Source: Aliiglaciecola lipolytica E3 (GTDB lineage Bacteria > Pseudomonadota > Gammaproteobacteria > Enterobacterales > Alteromonadaceae). Taken from it: a DNA stretch of 64,000 nt. The translations under genes and the position numbers were made by a program. Location of the stretch: NCBI RefSeq assembly GCF_000314975.1, contig NZ_BAEN01000014.1, forward strand, positions 97,741 through 161,740, given 5' to 3'. Under the pieces are notes generated by a model. It saw only the letters and a program-made list of their open reading frames with translations. It had not been told where the DNA came from and did not search any database. This document shows positions 44,978 through 54,579 of the stretch, piece by piece (the first letter of the stretch is position 1; every line of letters starts with the position of its first letter).

Positions 44978-46459
44978 CTAGTTCCTCCACCAACGATTAA
45001 TCTTTTGGGGATTCTCCATCGGCGGAACACGTTGATCTGATCCAACAATATTGACATCACCTAGTTCTCGCTTGGCTTTCAATATATCTTTATCAAATGA
45101 AGCGACAATGTCAGGGTGCTGGTCAGCAACATTGATTGTTTCGCCTCTGTCAGTCGCGAGATCAAATAGCAAAACGTGGTCAAGCTCAGTAAGCATTCGG
45201 CCACCTTGGGAGCCTTCATGCCAAAATGGTTGATCTGCAATAGTGCGGGGCAGGTGCAGTTTCCACCTGCCTTTGCGAATAGCCTGCAAATTGGTGCCAT
45301 TATAGTAGTACAGCACATCATGAGGTGTGTCGGTAGTTTCTCCACGCAGAACACGGATTATATTTTTTCCATCAATGGTGCGGTCTTGTGGCATTTGTGC
45401 GCCAGCAATATCGGCAAATAGTGGAAATAGATCCATTGAAGTTAGTGTGGTTTTAGAGTCTTGTCCTGCTGGAATTACACTTGGCCATTTCAGCATTGCT
45501 GGCACGATATGGCCTCCTTCCATCGTTGTATACTTAACACCAGCAAGTTCACCATTATTCCCAGCATAATTTGCACCATTATCTGAGGTAAAGATAACTA
45601 ACGTGTTCTCTTCTAAATTAAGTCGTTTCAAAGTGGCTAATATGCGTCCTGTGCTGTAGTCCATTTCGTGAATAAAATCACCGTATTTTCCCTTTTCTGA
45701 AGTACCCTGAAACTCTTTGCGAGGAAGGTGTGGAGAGTGAACAATGTTATGCGCAAAATACACAAAAAATGGACCATCTTTTTCTCGTTCAATAAAGGAT
45801 ATTACTTCATCAGTATAACGTTGAGTTACTTCCTCTAACTCTATTTCTTCTTTTACGGCTTCATGACCTCGATACAAGGTTTGATTATCTTTAAGAATAG
45901 GGTATCTAGGGTCATTTTCACGTGCTTTGTAATAATTCCCTAACAAGCCAAGGTGTTCATCAAAACCTGCATCAAGTGGATGTGAACCTTTCTGTTGAAA
46001 TCCCAAATGCCATTTACCTACCATTAAACTTCGATAACCTGCGGGTTTTAACATTTCAGGAATCGTTATTTCATCTGGGTGCAGACCAAAGTGACTTGAG
46101 ACGTGTTTTTCGCTAAGCGGATTAACGGCTACTGGCATTCCGTTTCGCATTGGATATCGGCCAGTTAATAAAGATGCGCGCGAAGGACTACAAACATTGG
46201 CCGGAATAAAAAAGTCACGACTGGTAAAACCCTCTTGGCCAATCGAATCAATATTTGGCGTTCTAATCCCATCGGCGCCAAAAGAGCTGATATCACCGTA
46301 TCCAAGATCATCTGCAAATATGATGACAATATTGGGTTTTAGTGCAGCCTTCTGCACAGAACCTTTGTTGCTTTCGGTGCTTGTTTCTTTAAGCGTCTCA
46401 CAGCCGGAAACAAAGGAAGCTAAAATAAGCATAAGACATAAATTTAATGTATTTTTCAA
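44978..46459 (-). CDS. S1-type sulfatase lipoprotein
   Basis: About 493 residues when started at TTG 46459, 6 nt after GGAG; the alternative TTG 46471 lies before that site. A lipobox LASFVSGC gives Cys20. The metal pair is FADDLGYGDISS, and the formylglycine motif is VCSPSRASLLTGRYP (Cys90). GKWHLGFQQKGSHPLDAGFD, IFTSDNGANYAGNNGEL and PAMLKWPSVIPAG are the later blocks. It resembles arylsulfatase A and N-acetylgalactosamine-6-sulfatase-type enzymes and should face the periplasm or surface. Divergent from the next sulfatase. Confidence 0.92.
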   Translation of the reverse strand: MKNTLNLCLMLILASFVSGCETLKETSTESNKGSVQKAALKPNIVIIFADDLGYGDISSFGADGIRTPNIDSIGQEGFTSRDFFIPANVCSPSRASLLTGRYPMRNGMPVAVNPLSEKHVSSHFGLHPDEITIPEMLKPAGYRSLMVGKWHLGFQQKGSHPLDAGFDEHLGLLGNYYKARENDPRYPILKDNQTLYRGHEAVKEEIELEEVTQRYTDEVISFIEREKDGPFFVYFAHNIVHSPHLPRKEFQGTSEKGKYGDFIHEMDYSTGRILATLKRLNLEENTLVIFTSDNGANYAGNNGELAGVKYTTMEGGHIVPAMLKWPSVIPAGQDSKTTLTSMDLFPLFADIAGAQMPQDRTIDGKNIIRVLRGETTDTPHDVLYYYNGTNLQAIRKGRWKLHLPRTIADQPFWHEGSQGGRMLTELDHVLLFDLATDRGETINVADQHPDIVASFDKDILKAKRELGDVNIVGSDQRVPPMENPQKINRWWRN

Positions 46460-46701
46460 AGTAAACTCCAATGAGTATCCAGTCTTGTTCTAATCATTTT
46501 TAGTCTGTCATTAATAAGTACGAGTCTTCAAAACGCCACCCAACAAACTTTTGTTAAATAAGAACGTTAACATAGTTTTAATTTGTATAGCTGTTATAGT
46601 ATATGTAAAAATACATATTGTATATATTGTGTTAACAATTGTTTGTTTCAACAGTTGAAGTCTACAATCATGACTTTGCCAGCTTAGGGGTTAAAAAGTA
46701 A
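46460..46701. promoter_or_regulatory. Divergent sulfatase promoter region
   Basis: 242 AT-rich bases between two divergent sulfatases. It contains an inverted repeat ATATGTA (46601-46607) and TACATAT (46612-46618), and GTGTTAACAATTGT (46629-46642), which is also present upstream of the TonB receptor. Confidence 0.6.
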
Positions 46702-48327
46702 ATGCGTTCAAAAGTTCATATTGAAGTGTTGGGAATGAAAACTAAAAAAGTGTTTAACCTGCACTTTAACTGTATTGCATGCGCTAAGAAAATCTCGTTG
46801 TTAACGTTCCTTTTCAGCTTTTTTCATGTGCAAATAAATGCAGAAGAGTTGTCGAATAGGCCTGAGCAATCGCCAAATATTATCTTCATTATGGCGGATG
46901 ATTTAGGCTGGCAAGATGTAGGGTTTACTGGAAGCAAGTGGTTTGAAACGCCTAATTTAGATAACCTTGCCAGTCAGAGCCTCGTGTTTAATAACGCCTA
47001 CATGTACCCAACTTGCTCGCCTTCAAGGGCTGCGTTGATGACCGGCCAGCATAGTTTCCGAACTGGTGTTTACATGGTCCCCGTTTTGGAAAAGGGAACG
47101 GCAGAAAATAATATCTATTCGCGCTGGACAGTCACTCACGAAAATCCGATGTATTCAGAATTTTTGAGTAAAGACGGCTATAAATTGAGCCACATTGGTA
47201 AGTGGCACTTAGTCGGTCCTTATCCCGATAAAGAGCAGCAATATCCTTTTGAAACTCCGCTGAAACAACCTGCTAACGGAGACTTCAGTTGGCTACCTGC
47301 TCACTTAACAGCAAAAATACAGCAATTTTATCCCATTGGGCGTGGTTTTGACGAAAACATTGGTGGCTCTTTTTGGGGAGATCCAGCGCGCGGCTATCCG
47401 CAAGGTTACCGATCTGAAAGTGGTGGATATAGAGCACCATTTAATAATCCGTTTATTCAGACTAAAGATTCTGATGAGTGGTTGACTGATAGGTTAACTG
47501 ATGAAGCGATTGATTTTATATCGCGACATAAAAAGCGGCCATTTTTTATTAATTTAAACTACTATTCCCCTCATCGTCCTACCGTTTCGCGCAGTGAAGA
47601 TTCGTTGCAGCACTTTTTAGACAAACCTGGCGATCCGCAAACAGGGCAAGGTGATACTGATAATATCAAAAAGAAAACCAACATAGCGGCCTATGCCACC
47701 ATGATTAAATCAATTGATCAAAATGTTGAGCGACTTATTAAGTATTTAGATGAAAATAACCTTCGAGAAAATACCATTATTATTTTCACGTCAGATAATG
47801 GCTTCAACAGTTTTCAAAGCGTAAATAAAAACTTAAGAGGGCAAAAAGGTAGCTTTTATGAAGGGGGCATCCGTGTACCTATGTTTATAAATTGGCCGAA
47901 TTTTGTCAAACCGGGTGAAACCGATATGCCAGTGTCTGGTCTTGATTATTTTCCGACATTTATGGAGTTGGCAAATATTGATGCGGCAGGTTTGGTGTTA
48001 GATGGCGATAGCCTAGTTCCGCTATTATCTGGAAACAAGATGCCAGAACGCTCAATTATTTGGCACCTTGCTAGTGAGTACAAGAATAAACCTGCTACCG
48101 TTATCAGGCGGGGAGAGTGGAAACTAATTCAGTACTTGTTAACGGATGAAGTGGAACTATACAATTTAGATAAGGATATGTATGAAACTAATGATTTAAG
48201 TTCATCAAATCCGAAAATCGTTAATAAGTTAGTCAAGGAACTTGCACAATGGCGACAGCAAAATCACGTGCCTGTGCCGCCTAATGCAGTTGTTGATTCA
48301 CCTGAGCAACCTCAGTCGCTCAGGTAG
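46702..48327 (+). CDS. S1-type secreted sulfatase
   Basis: A 541-residue sulfatase. The metal site is IMADDLGWQDVGFTG, and the formylglycine motif is TCSPSRAALMTGQHS (Cys105). Later blocks are HIGKWHLVGPYPDKE, IIIFTSDNGFNSFQSV and MFINWPNFVKPGETD. The N-terminus is long; ATG 46702 (AGGGG 11 nt upstream) and ATG 46735 (GGGA close upstream) are both possible, and either leaves a signal peptide around KISLLTFLFSFFHVQINA. A perfect 8-bp hairpin (48300-48307, 48318-48325) overlaps its stop, and the convergent esterase ends 3 nt away. Confidence 0.92.
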   Translation: MRSKVHIEVLGMKTKKVFNLHFNCIACAKKISLLTFLFSFFHVQINAEELSNRPEQSPNIIFIMADDLGWQDVGFTGSKWFETPNLDNLASQSLVFNNAYMYPTCSPSRAALMTGQHSFRTGVYMVPVLEKGTAENNIYSRWTVTHENPMYSEFLSKDGYKLSHIGKWHLVGPYPDKEQQYPFETPLKQPANGDFSWLPAHLTAKIQQFYPIGRGFDENIGGSFWGDPARGYPQGYRSESGGYRAPFNNPFIQTKDSDEWLTDRLTDEAIDFISRHKKRPFFINLNYYSPHRPTVSRSEDSLQHFLDKPGDPQTGQGDTDNIKKKTNIAAYATMIKSIDQNVERLIKYLDENNLRENTIIIFTSDNGFNSFQSVNKNLRGQKGSFYEGGIRVPMFINWPNFVKPGETDMPVSGLDYFPTFMELANIDAAGLVLDGDSLVPLLSGNKMPERSIIWHLASEYKNKPATVIRRGEWKLIQYLLTDEVELYNLDKDMYETNDLSSSNPKIVNKLVKELAQWRQQNHVPVPPNAVVDSPEQPQSLR

Positions 48328-48330
48328 GTA

Positions 48331-49077
48331 TCACAACAAGTTTTCAATCATTGGTTCAATTGCTTTGGCCCAATGTTCATATTGGTCTTTATTGGGATGT
48401 AATAAGTCCTTCATTACGTCGCGACTTAAATTTCCATTCGCATCTAAAAAGACGTGATTAATGTTTAAATAATGAACTCGATCACCATCATCATATTCTT
48501 GAATGATGTTATTGACTGTGTCATTTATTTTTCTAAGCGGAGAATCAGGCGTTTCTCCACGTGGAAAGATGGCCAATAATAAAACCTGAGTGTCAGGTAA
48601 CTTGCGAGTTATTTCTTTTAAAATCGCTTTGATGCCCGAAGCTGTGTCTTCTGGAGAGTCTTGTCGGTGACCTGTATTATTTGTACCTATCATTAATACG
48701 ACTAATTTAGGTTGAATGTTATCAATTGCACCATGTTGAAGTCGCCACAAAACGTGTTCAGTTCTATCACCATTAAAACCAATGTTTAGTGCGTTTCTAG
48801 GCGCGTAATACTGCTCCCAAATAGCTTTGCTTTTATAGTCAAAAGCATGCGTGATGGAGTCACCTATGAATACCATATCCACGCTTTGCATTTTTTGTTT
48901 TTCGACTAACTTTTCATCATGCCTTGCGACCCACCACTTTTTCGGTTGTTCGGCCGCTTGGACCGACAGTGGCTTATGCTGTGGCACAGCCAGTTCATTG
49001 TTATCTTGGTTTGTTGTGCCGGTGCACGCTACTAAACTCATTATCCATACTATTAAAATTAACCGCTGCGTATACAT
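48331..49077 (-). CDS. SGNH/GDSL-family esterase lipoprotein
   Basis: A 248-residue lipoprotein (lipobox SLVAC, Cys18). The SGNH blocks are FIGDSITHAF (nucleophile Ser74), NIGFNGDRTEHVLWRLQHG, the GTNN motif in LMIGTNNTGHR, and DLLHPN with the Asp and His of the catalytic triad. Members cleave acetyl or other acyl esters, often from glycans, here possibly O-acetyl groups of the same polysaccharide. It converges with the sulfatase at 46702. Ribosome site AGGA 9 nt upstream of the start. Confidence 0.88.
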   Translation of the reverse strand: MYTQRLILIVWIMSLVACTGTTNQDNNELAVPQHKPLSVQAAEQPKKWWVARHDEKLVEKQKMQSVDMVFIGDSITHAFDYKSKAIWEQYYAPRNALNIGFNGDRTEHVLWRLQHGAIDNIQPKLVVLMIGTNNTGHRQDSPEDTASGIKAILKEITRKLPDTQVLLLAIFPRGETPDSPLRKINDTVNNIIQEYDDGDRVHYLNINHVFLDANGNLSRDVMKDLLHPNKDQYEHWAKAIEPMIENLL

Positions 49078-49482
49078 TAGGCGTGATCCTTTGATATTTG
49101 TCCATAGTTAGCAGAACTAGTTCTGCTAGCAGGTGTATGTATTATATATAAAGTATTGATGAACTCTTAAAAAGAATACTACAAACAACTAACGAACTTG
49201 TATTTTTTTGATTTTATAAGATTCCTATATGCATGATCAGATGATCAATATTGGCGACGTTTAAAAACTCATTTAATTTTATTTCGCGTTATTTGTGGGC
49301 TTTAGACGGGGTTTTTCTAATTGTAAGTACATTTTAATTGGTTTATTTGACTAAAAAGTAAATTTTTAGATGCAAAACTTTAAATAATTTGAAACACTTC
49401 GTTTACATAGGACATTATATATAAAAGATTTTGAATTTTTGGATGTTTAACGTGTGTATCAATATTGAAGTTTGGAGGTCGT
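49078..49482. promoter_or_regulatory. AT-rich region before the cytochrome operon
   Basis: 405 very AT-rich bases between the divergent esterase and the cytochrome gene. It must hold both promoters. TATATATAAAAG near 49420 is the best -10-like word. GGAGG at 49474-49478 is the ribosome site of the next gene. No frame looks coding. Confidence 0.5.
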
Positions 49483-52400
49483 GTGACGCTTTTTCGCGCT
49501 ATTAAGCCAGTATGGGTGTTAACTCTAATGGTTTTGATTTTGCTGGGCATTGCGGCAACAGTGCCAATTAACGGTGCTTCAGGAGATGGCGTCAGTCGAT
49601 TTATCGGTCGCTTTCATATTCTCGTATTACATTTTCCCGTAACCCTACTGTTACTCGCTCCAGCGCTGTCTTTATATGCATACTTTACCCGTAACGCCGC
49701 ATTCAAACCCTTCGTAAGGTTCCTATGGTGGCTGGGCTCAGTGGCAGTTTTTATCACTGTTTCCATGGGCATGTTGTTAGCGGCAAATGAAGGGTTTGAG
49801 ATAGCTGAAGTCAGGTTGCATATGTTAGGCGGTTTGAGTGTGGCTATTTTGACATTCTTCGCGACTGCGTTACTGACTAGTTCGACGCCTAAAGCTTGGT
49901 ATAAATTTGCTTATGTTTCGGTATCTGGTGCACTTGTGATAGGGCTCTTCGTGACCGCGCATGCGGGCGGTAATTTGGTTCACGGCGAATCCTATTTAGT
50001 GCGTTTTGCACCTTCACCTATTGCACAATGGTTTCAGACTAAACAGCAAACTGAATTGACGGTGGTCGATGATGCCGTGTACAACGATCAAGTGCGTCCT
50101 TTGCTAACTCAATACTGTTTCGGTTGTCATGGTAGTGATACGCAAAAAGGAGGCGTGCAATTGGATGTGCTTAATCCTGATTTTGTGGTTGGAAACGATG
50201 CTCCTCATTGGCATGCTGCTTTAGATATGATTAATTCAGGAGAAATGCCACCCGCGAAGAAAAAACAACCTTCTGCAGAAGAAAGAAGAGTTTTAGTGGA
50301 TTGGATGACAAATGGTATCCATTTAGCTAAAGAAGCGAAAAAAGGAAAAAGCCAACAAACAATCCGCAGATTAACTAAGCAGCAATATCAAAATACATTG
50401 GTTGAATTGACGAGCGTGGATGCTAATTTCGCTAGCCTCTTGCCTGATGATCCACTATCTGAAATTGGTTTTAGTAATAATGCGGAATTACTACAAAACT
50501 CGACGCTACATTTAGAAACATTCGAACAAATTGCACGGCAAGCATTAGATAAAGCAATTGATCCTGCCGATAAGCCGGAGGTTGTGCATTACCGCATGCA
50601 TTTTGGCAAAGATATAGGGGTGGGAGAGAAGCATAGTAAGTCTTCGGGCTATCTTGACGTGCCATTGCCAACTAAAGACTTTTACGTCGAAGTTTTGGAT
50701 GAGAATGGCCAGCCAAAATCTGAAGCTGAGTTAGGTGATTTAAAAAAATACTTTAGTGCCAGTTTGCGAGGGTCAGACAAACGCCGTTTTAAGGCTGAAT
50801 CTGGGCACCTATCTTTGTTCTCGGCTAAACCGCATAAAGAAATCAATGAGCCAGGCAAGTTCGGCTCTTGGCACGGTCCATCTCCAAACTTAGCCATGCA
50901 GATTAAACGTTACTTTCCATCAGAAGGGGAATTTATCCTGCGAATTAAAGCGGGCAAAGGTAGCTCCTTCAAAATTCCAGTTACTTTTGCGGCAGCCTTA
51001 CCTAATTTGTTGCCAATCACTTCATTAGATGAGTATAAGCAACCTAAAGTGACGTCTGAAAAAAGCGTTGTGATGACTGCTGCCACTGGGAATAGTAGTA
51101 CCAATTTAGTGAAAAGCGGCCCACAGTCAGACTTGGTCGTGTTAAAAGAAAATGAAATGCAAGGCTTTGAAAACTTCAAAGTAAAATTGCCTACTCAACA
51201 ACAAGCGTTTTATGAGATAAACCTTGTCCATCCAGAAATGGCAAAAGGTGAACAAACTGAAGTTGAAATTCAATTTGGTAAAACTGCTAAATTTGCTCAT
51301 CAATTAACCTCAACTGGTCGCGCACAAACCGGTGAAATGGTGGTTTCTAAGTTAGGAGCTGCGATGCTTAAAGGGGATGCCCATCAGGTAAAATTGAATG
51401 TCGGACAAAACTTTCCCGGATTTAGTCACCTAATCTTGACTAAAACAACGTTGAACGAATCAGAAGCCAAAAAGTTCGAAAATCCATATTTTGTCAATCA
51501 AGTGAATACTCATTCTTCACCAGTTGTAGTGCCTTTTGTAGGGTCAAGAACAGATGACGGCATGGATTATAAAAACCTCAAACATGTTGAAACAATAAAA
51601 AGTGAAGAAGGGCACAGCGAGATTTATAGTTTTCGCGGTAGATTGGAAAATTTCCCATTGCCTAGTGTGGATGCTGAAGGTGATCAATGGGTTAGTGGCA
51701 GCTTAAAAGTGGGTCTTTGGAATGGCGATATGATCAACCAAGAAGCTGATGCTGGTTCGGTAATCAATGTGGACTACATTGAGTTTGAAGCGCCTTACAT
51801 TGAGCAATGGCCAAGTCGTTCTCATCGTCAAATATTTGTAGACTCCGACTTGGATAAATCCAGTCCAGAGTATGCCAGATTGATTATTAAAGAGTTTGCT
51901 AAACGCGCTTATCGCAGACCAGTAAGTGAAAGTGAGATTCAACCGTATTTTGAGTTTTGGCAAGCTATTGCACCAGAATTTGAACGTTTTGAAGAGAGTA
52001 TAAAAGAACCTTTAGTTGCAATCTTATCATCAACCAGCTTTCTGTACATGGCGGAACCTAACGATTCATTTGAAGCGCCTGACAAAACGTCAGAGGTTGT
52101 TAATGACGCCCCCAATCAACTATTTGAATTATTGGGTATCGGCTCGGTACAAGCTAGTGAAAACCATCATTCTTTGGTTACCGATTATGCACTAGCGAAT
52201 CGCTTGTCTTATTTCCTATGGAACTCACCACCCGATCAAGAGTTGTTATCATTGGCAGCTAAAGGTGAGCTGCGGAATGAACTGGATACGCAAGTTAAGC
52301 GGATGCTTACCGACACCCAAAGATTACAGCGGTTTGTCACTGTGTTTGCGCGTGAATGGCTACGTTTAGATAGGCTTGAAAATCAAACGGTAGATGTTGA

Positions 52401-53184
52401 ATCGTTTCCAGATTTCAACCGCTTTGTCAAAAAAGATATGGCGATGGAAACGACCGAATTTCTTACTTATTTGATTCAGCAGGATCTAAGTGCATTAAAC
52501 ATAATTGAATCGGATTTTGCCATGCTAAATCAAAATCTAGCTGAATTTTATGGGCTTGAAGGCGTGACGGGACCCACTTTCAGAAAAGTGACATTGGATG
52601 AATCGACAGGTCGAGGTGGTTTGCTTGGTCAAGGTGCATTTTTGACTGGTCACGCTGATGGCGTTCACAGCCACCCAGTCAAACGTGCTGTATGGTTAAA
52701 AGCGAAAATTATGGGGGTTGAGCCTCCACCTCCGCCACCAAATGTTCCGCAACTTGATCCTGATACCCCTGGTTTTGACAAATTAACACTAAAACAGCAG
52801 CTTGAATTGCACAGAGACAAAGACTCCTGCAGAGATTGTCATGCCAAAATCGATCCCTATGGTTTAGTTTTTGAAAATTATGATGCTGTTGGCAGGTACC
52901 GTGATAGTTATAAAGGGGCAGTAGTTGATTCTTTGTCGGTATTACCAGATGGCATTGAAGTTAACGGATTGGGCGAAATCAAAGGCTACTTGCTAAATGC
53001 TAAACAAGATCAAGTTGTAATGTCATTGGTGAAACATTTATACGCCTATGCACTGGGTAAAGAAGTTAATTTCCATGATGAAAGTGAGCTAAATGACTTG
53101 TTGGAAAAAGTGAAAAATGAGGATTACAGCATGCAGTCAGTCATTTTATCTATTATTCAAAGCCCTTCATTTAATCAAGCATAA
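49483..53184 (+). CDS. Giant membrane cytochrome with DUF1587/1592/1588/1585 regions
   Basis: About 1233 residues. GTG 49483 lies 4 nt after GGAGG; TTG 49465 further up has no ribosome site. The N-terminal 170 residues have about four helices with FHILVLHFPVTLLLLAPALS, a DUF2231-like motif. Then a planctomycete-type cytochrome c motif, LTQYCFGCHGSDTQKGG (CxxCH near 212-216), and a long body with the DUF1587/1592/1595 regions. A second CxxCH, DSCRDCHAKIDPYGLVFENY near residue 1115, belongs to the DUF1588/1585 part. Electron-transfer role in the periplasm inferred. The family is mainly known from Planctomycetes and Verrucomicrobia. Followed 11 nt later by the DUF1552 gene. Confidence 0.87.
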   Translation: MTLFRAIKPVWVLTLMVLILLGIAATVPINGASGDGVSRFIGRFHILVLHFPVTLLLLAPALSLYAYFTRNAAFKPFVRFLWWLGSVAVFITVSMGMLLAANEGFEIAEVRLHMLGGLSVAILTFFATALLTSSTPKAWYKFAYVSVSGALVIGLFVTAHAGGNLVHGESYLVRFAPSPIAQWFQTKQQTELTVVDDAVYNDQVRPLLTQYCFGCHGSDTQKGGVQLDVLNPDFVVGNDAPHWHAALDMINSGEMPPAKKKQPSAEERRVLVDWMTNGIHLAKEAKKGKSQQTIRRLTKQQYQNTLVELTSVDANFASLLPDDPLSEIGFSNNAELLQNSTLHLETFEQIARQALDKAIDPADKPEVVHYRMHFGKDIGVGEKHSKSSGYLDVPLPTKDFYVEVLDENGQPKSEAELGDLKKYFSASLRGSDKRRFKAESGHLSLFSAKPHKEINEPGKFGSWHGPSPNLAMQIKRYFPSEGEFILRIKAGKGSSFKIPVTFAAALPNLLPITSLDEYKQPKVTSEKSVVMTAATGNSSTNLVKSGPQSDLVVLKENEMQGFENFKVKLPTQQQAFYEINLVHPEMAKGEQTEVEIQFGKTAKFAHQLTSTGRAQTGEMVVSKLGAAMLKGDAHQVKLNVGQNFPGFSHLILTKTTLNESEAKKFENPYFVNQVNTHSSPVVVPFVGSRTDDGMDYKNLKHVETIKSEEGHSEIYSFRGRLENFPLPSVDAEGDQWVSGSLKVGLWNGDMINQEADAGSVINVDYIEFEAPYIEQWPSRSHRQIFVDSDLDKSSPEYARLIIKEFAKRAYRRPVSESEIQPYFEFWQAIAPEFERFEESIKEPLVAILSSTSFLYMAEPNDSFEAPDKTSEVVNDAPNQLFELLGIGSVQASENHHSLVTDYALANRLSYFLWNSPPDQELLSLAAKGELRNELDTQVKRMLTDTQRLQRFVTVFAREWLRLDRLENQTVDVESFPDFNRFVKKDMAMETTEFLTYLIQQDLSALNIIESDFAMLNQNLAEFYGLEGVTGPTFRKVTLDESTGRGGLLGQGAFLTGHADGVHSHPVKRAVWLKAKIMGVEPPPPPPNVPQLDPDTPGFDKLTLKQQLELHRDKDSCRDCHAKIDPYGLVFENYDAVGRYRDSYKGAVVDSLSVLPDGIEVNGLGEIKGYLLNAKQDQVVMSLVKHLYAYALGKEVNFHDESELNDLLEKVKNEDYSMQSVILSIIQSPSFNQA

Positions 53185-53195
53185 GGAGATTAACT

Positions 53196-54554
53196 ATGAG
53201 CACTATTAGACCATTTCGTTTAAATCGACGTTCATTTTTAAAAGGTTTAGGAGTCACAGCTTGTCTACCTTACATGGAGTGTATGGCGAAGGAAGGAAGC
53301 ATGTCAGGGCAGCGAGCTCAAGCGCCGAAGCGTTTAGCGTATATTTATGTACCTAACGGTGTGAGCATGCCGGGTGAAGACTCTGAATTTAAGCAATGGA
53401 ACTGGTTTCCTCAGGGTGAAGGCCATGATTATACGTTCACAAATGTGCTGCAATCATTAACCCCATTTAAAAAACAACTTTCAATTTTAGGTGGCTTAAG
53501 CCATCCAAAATCTAGGCGCTTAATGGGGCATATTGCCGGAGATACTTTTTTAACTGCAGGGGATTTACGCGGAGAGTACAAAAATAGTATTTCGGTTGAT
53601 CAGTTTGCCGCTTATACCAAGAAGCAAAATACGCGTTATCCTTCTTTAGTACTGTCAACAGATGGCGGCGTAGGATTCAAATCTCGAGGGGCGACTTTAT
53701 CTTACAATAGTCAGGGAAATCCTATTCCATCTGAACATAATCATCGGCAAATATTTGAACGTTATTTTTCGGTTGATGGCATAGGTTCTACTGCGCAGCG
53801 AAAGCAAGAATTGGCCAGAAAACGCAAAATTGTAGACTTAATTTTAGAAGACTCAAAACGTTTACAGCGCAAGTTAGGTGTGAATGACAAGCACAAACTT
53901 GACCAACATATGACCAATTTAAGTCAGCTCGAAGAACAAATACAACGCAACGAAACTTGGCTTGATGTGCCATTAAAAGACTTTAGCGCAGATCATATAG
54001 ATTTTGCCGCAGATGCCAATATCAACCCTGAAGCTTACATACGCACAATGATGGATCTCATAGTTTTGGCATTTCAGCTTGATTTGACAGAAGTCGCGAC
54101 TTACATGATGGCCCGAGAAGATGGTATGGGATTAGGCGATGCGTTTCCTAAACTTGCTTTGGGCTTAAAAAAAGGTCATCACAAAATTAGTCATGACAAA
54201 AGTAAAGGTCATTGGCAGGAGTGGGGACAGTACGACCAATGGTTGGCTGGGCAATTTAGTTACTTTTTAGAGCGTATGCACAATACGCAAGATGAATTTG
54301 GTTCGTTATTAGATAATACACAGGTTCTGTACGGCAGTGCTTGCAGCTCAACTCACAACGCACGTAATTATCCTTTAATACTTGCTGGTGGCAAAAATAT
54401 GGGGCTCAAACATGGTCAATACCACAAATTTTCAGAAAAAGTGCCATTGTCCAACTTATATTTAACTATGCTGCAAGCTGCGGGGGTTCCTACCTCACGT
54501 TTCGCGGATAGTCTTGACGATCACAACACGATGAATGATCTGTTTTTAACCTAA
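53196..54554 (+). CDS. DUF1552 family Tat-exported protein
   Basis: A 452-residue protein with a Tat signal: LNRRSFLKGLGVTACLPYM (residues about 9-27). DUF1552 features include YIYVPNGVSMPGE, GLSHPKSRRLMGH, and LYGSACSSTHNARNYPLILA near the end. Predicted periplasmic. Gene pairs of this family with DUF1592-type cytochromes recur in Planctomycetes and Verrucomicrobia, and the 11-nt gap argues that the two work as a unit. The role is unknown; the fold is related by motif to DUF1501 at 5579. Confidence 0.86.
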   Translation: MSTIRPFRLNRRSFLKGLGVTACLPYMECMAKEGSMSGQRAQAPKRLAYIYVPNGVSMPGEDSEFKQWNWFPQGEGHDYTFTNVLQSLTPFKKQLSILGGLSHPKSRRLMGHIAGDTFLTAGDLRGEYKNSISVDQFAAYTKKQNTRYPSLVLSTDGGVGFKSRGATLSYNSQGNPIPSEHNHRQIFERYFSVDGIGSTAQRKQELARKRKIVDLILEDSKRLQRKLGVNDKHKLDQHMTNLSQLEEQIQRNETWLDVPLKDFSADHIDFAADANINPEAYIRTMMDLIVLAFQLDLTEVATYMMAREDGMGLGDAFPKLALGLKKGHHKISHDKSKGHWQEWGQYDQWLAGQFSYFLERMHNTQDEFGSLLDNTQVLYGSACSSTHNARNYPLILAGGKNMGLKHGQYHKFSEKVPLSNLYLTMLQAAGVPTSRFADSLDDHNTMNDLFLT

Positions 54555-54579
54555 CAATAAAAATAACCGAGAAAATACG

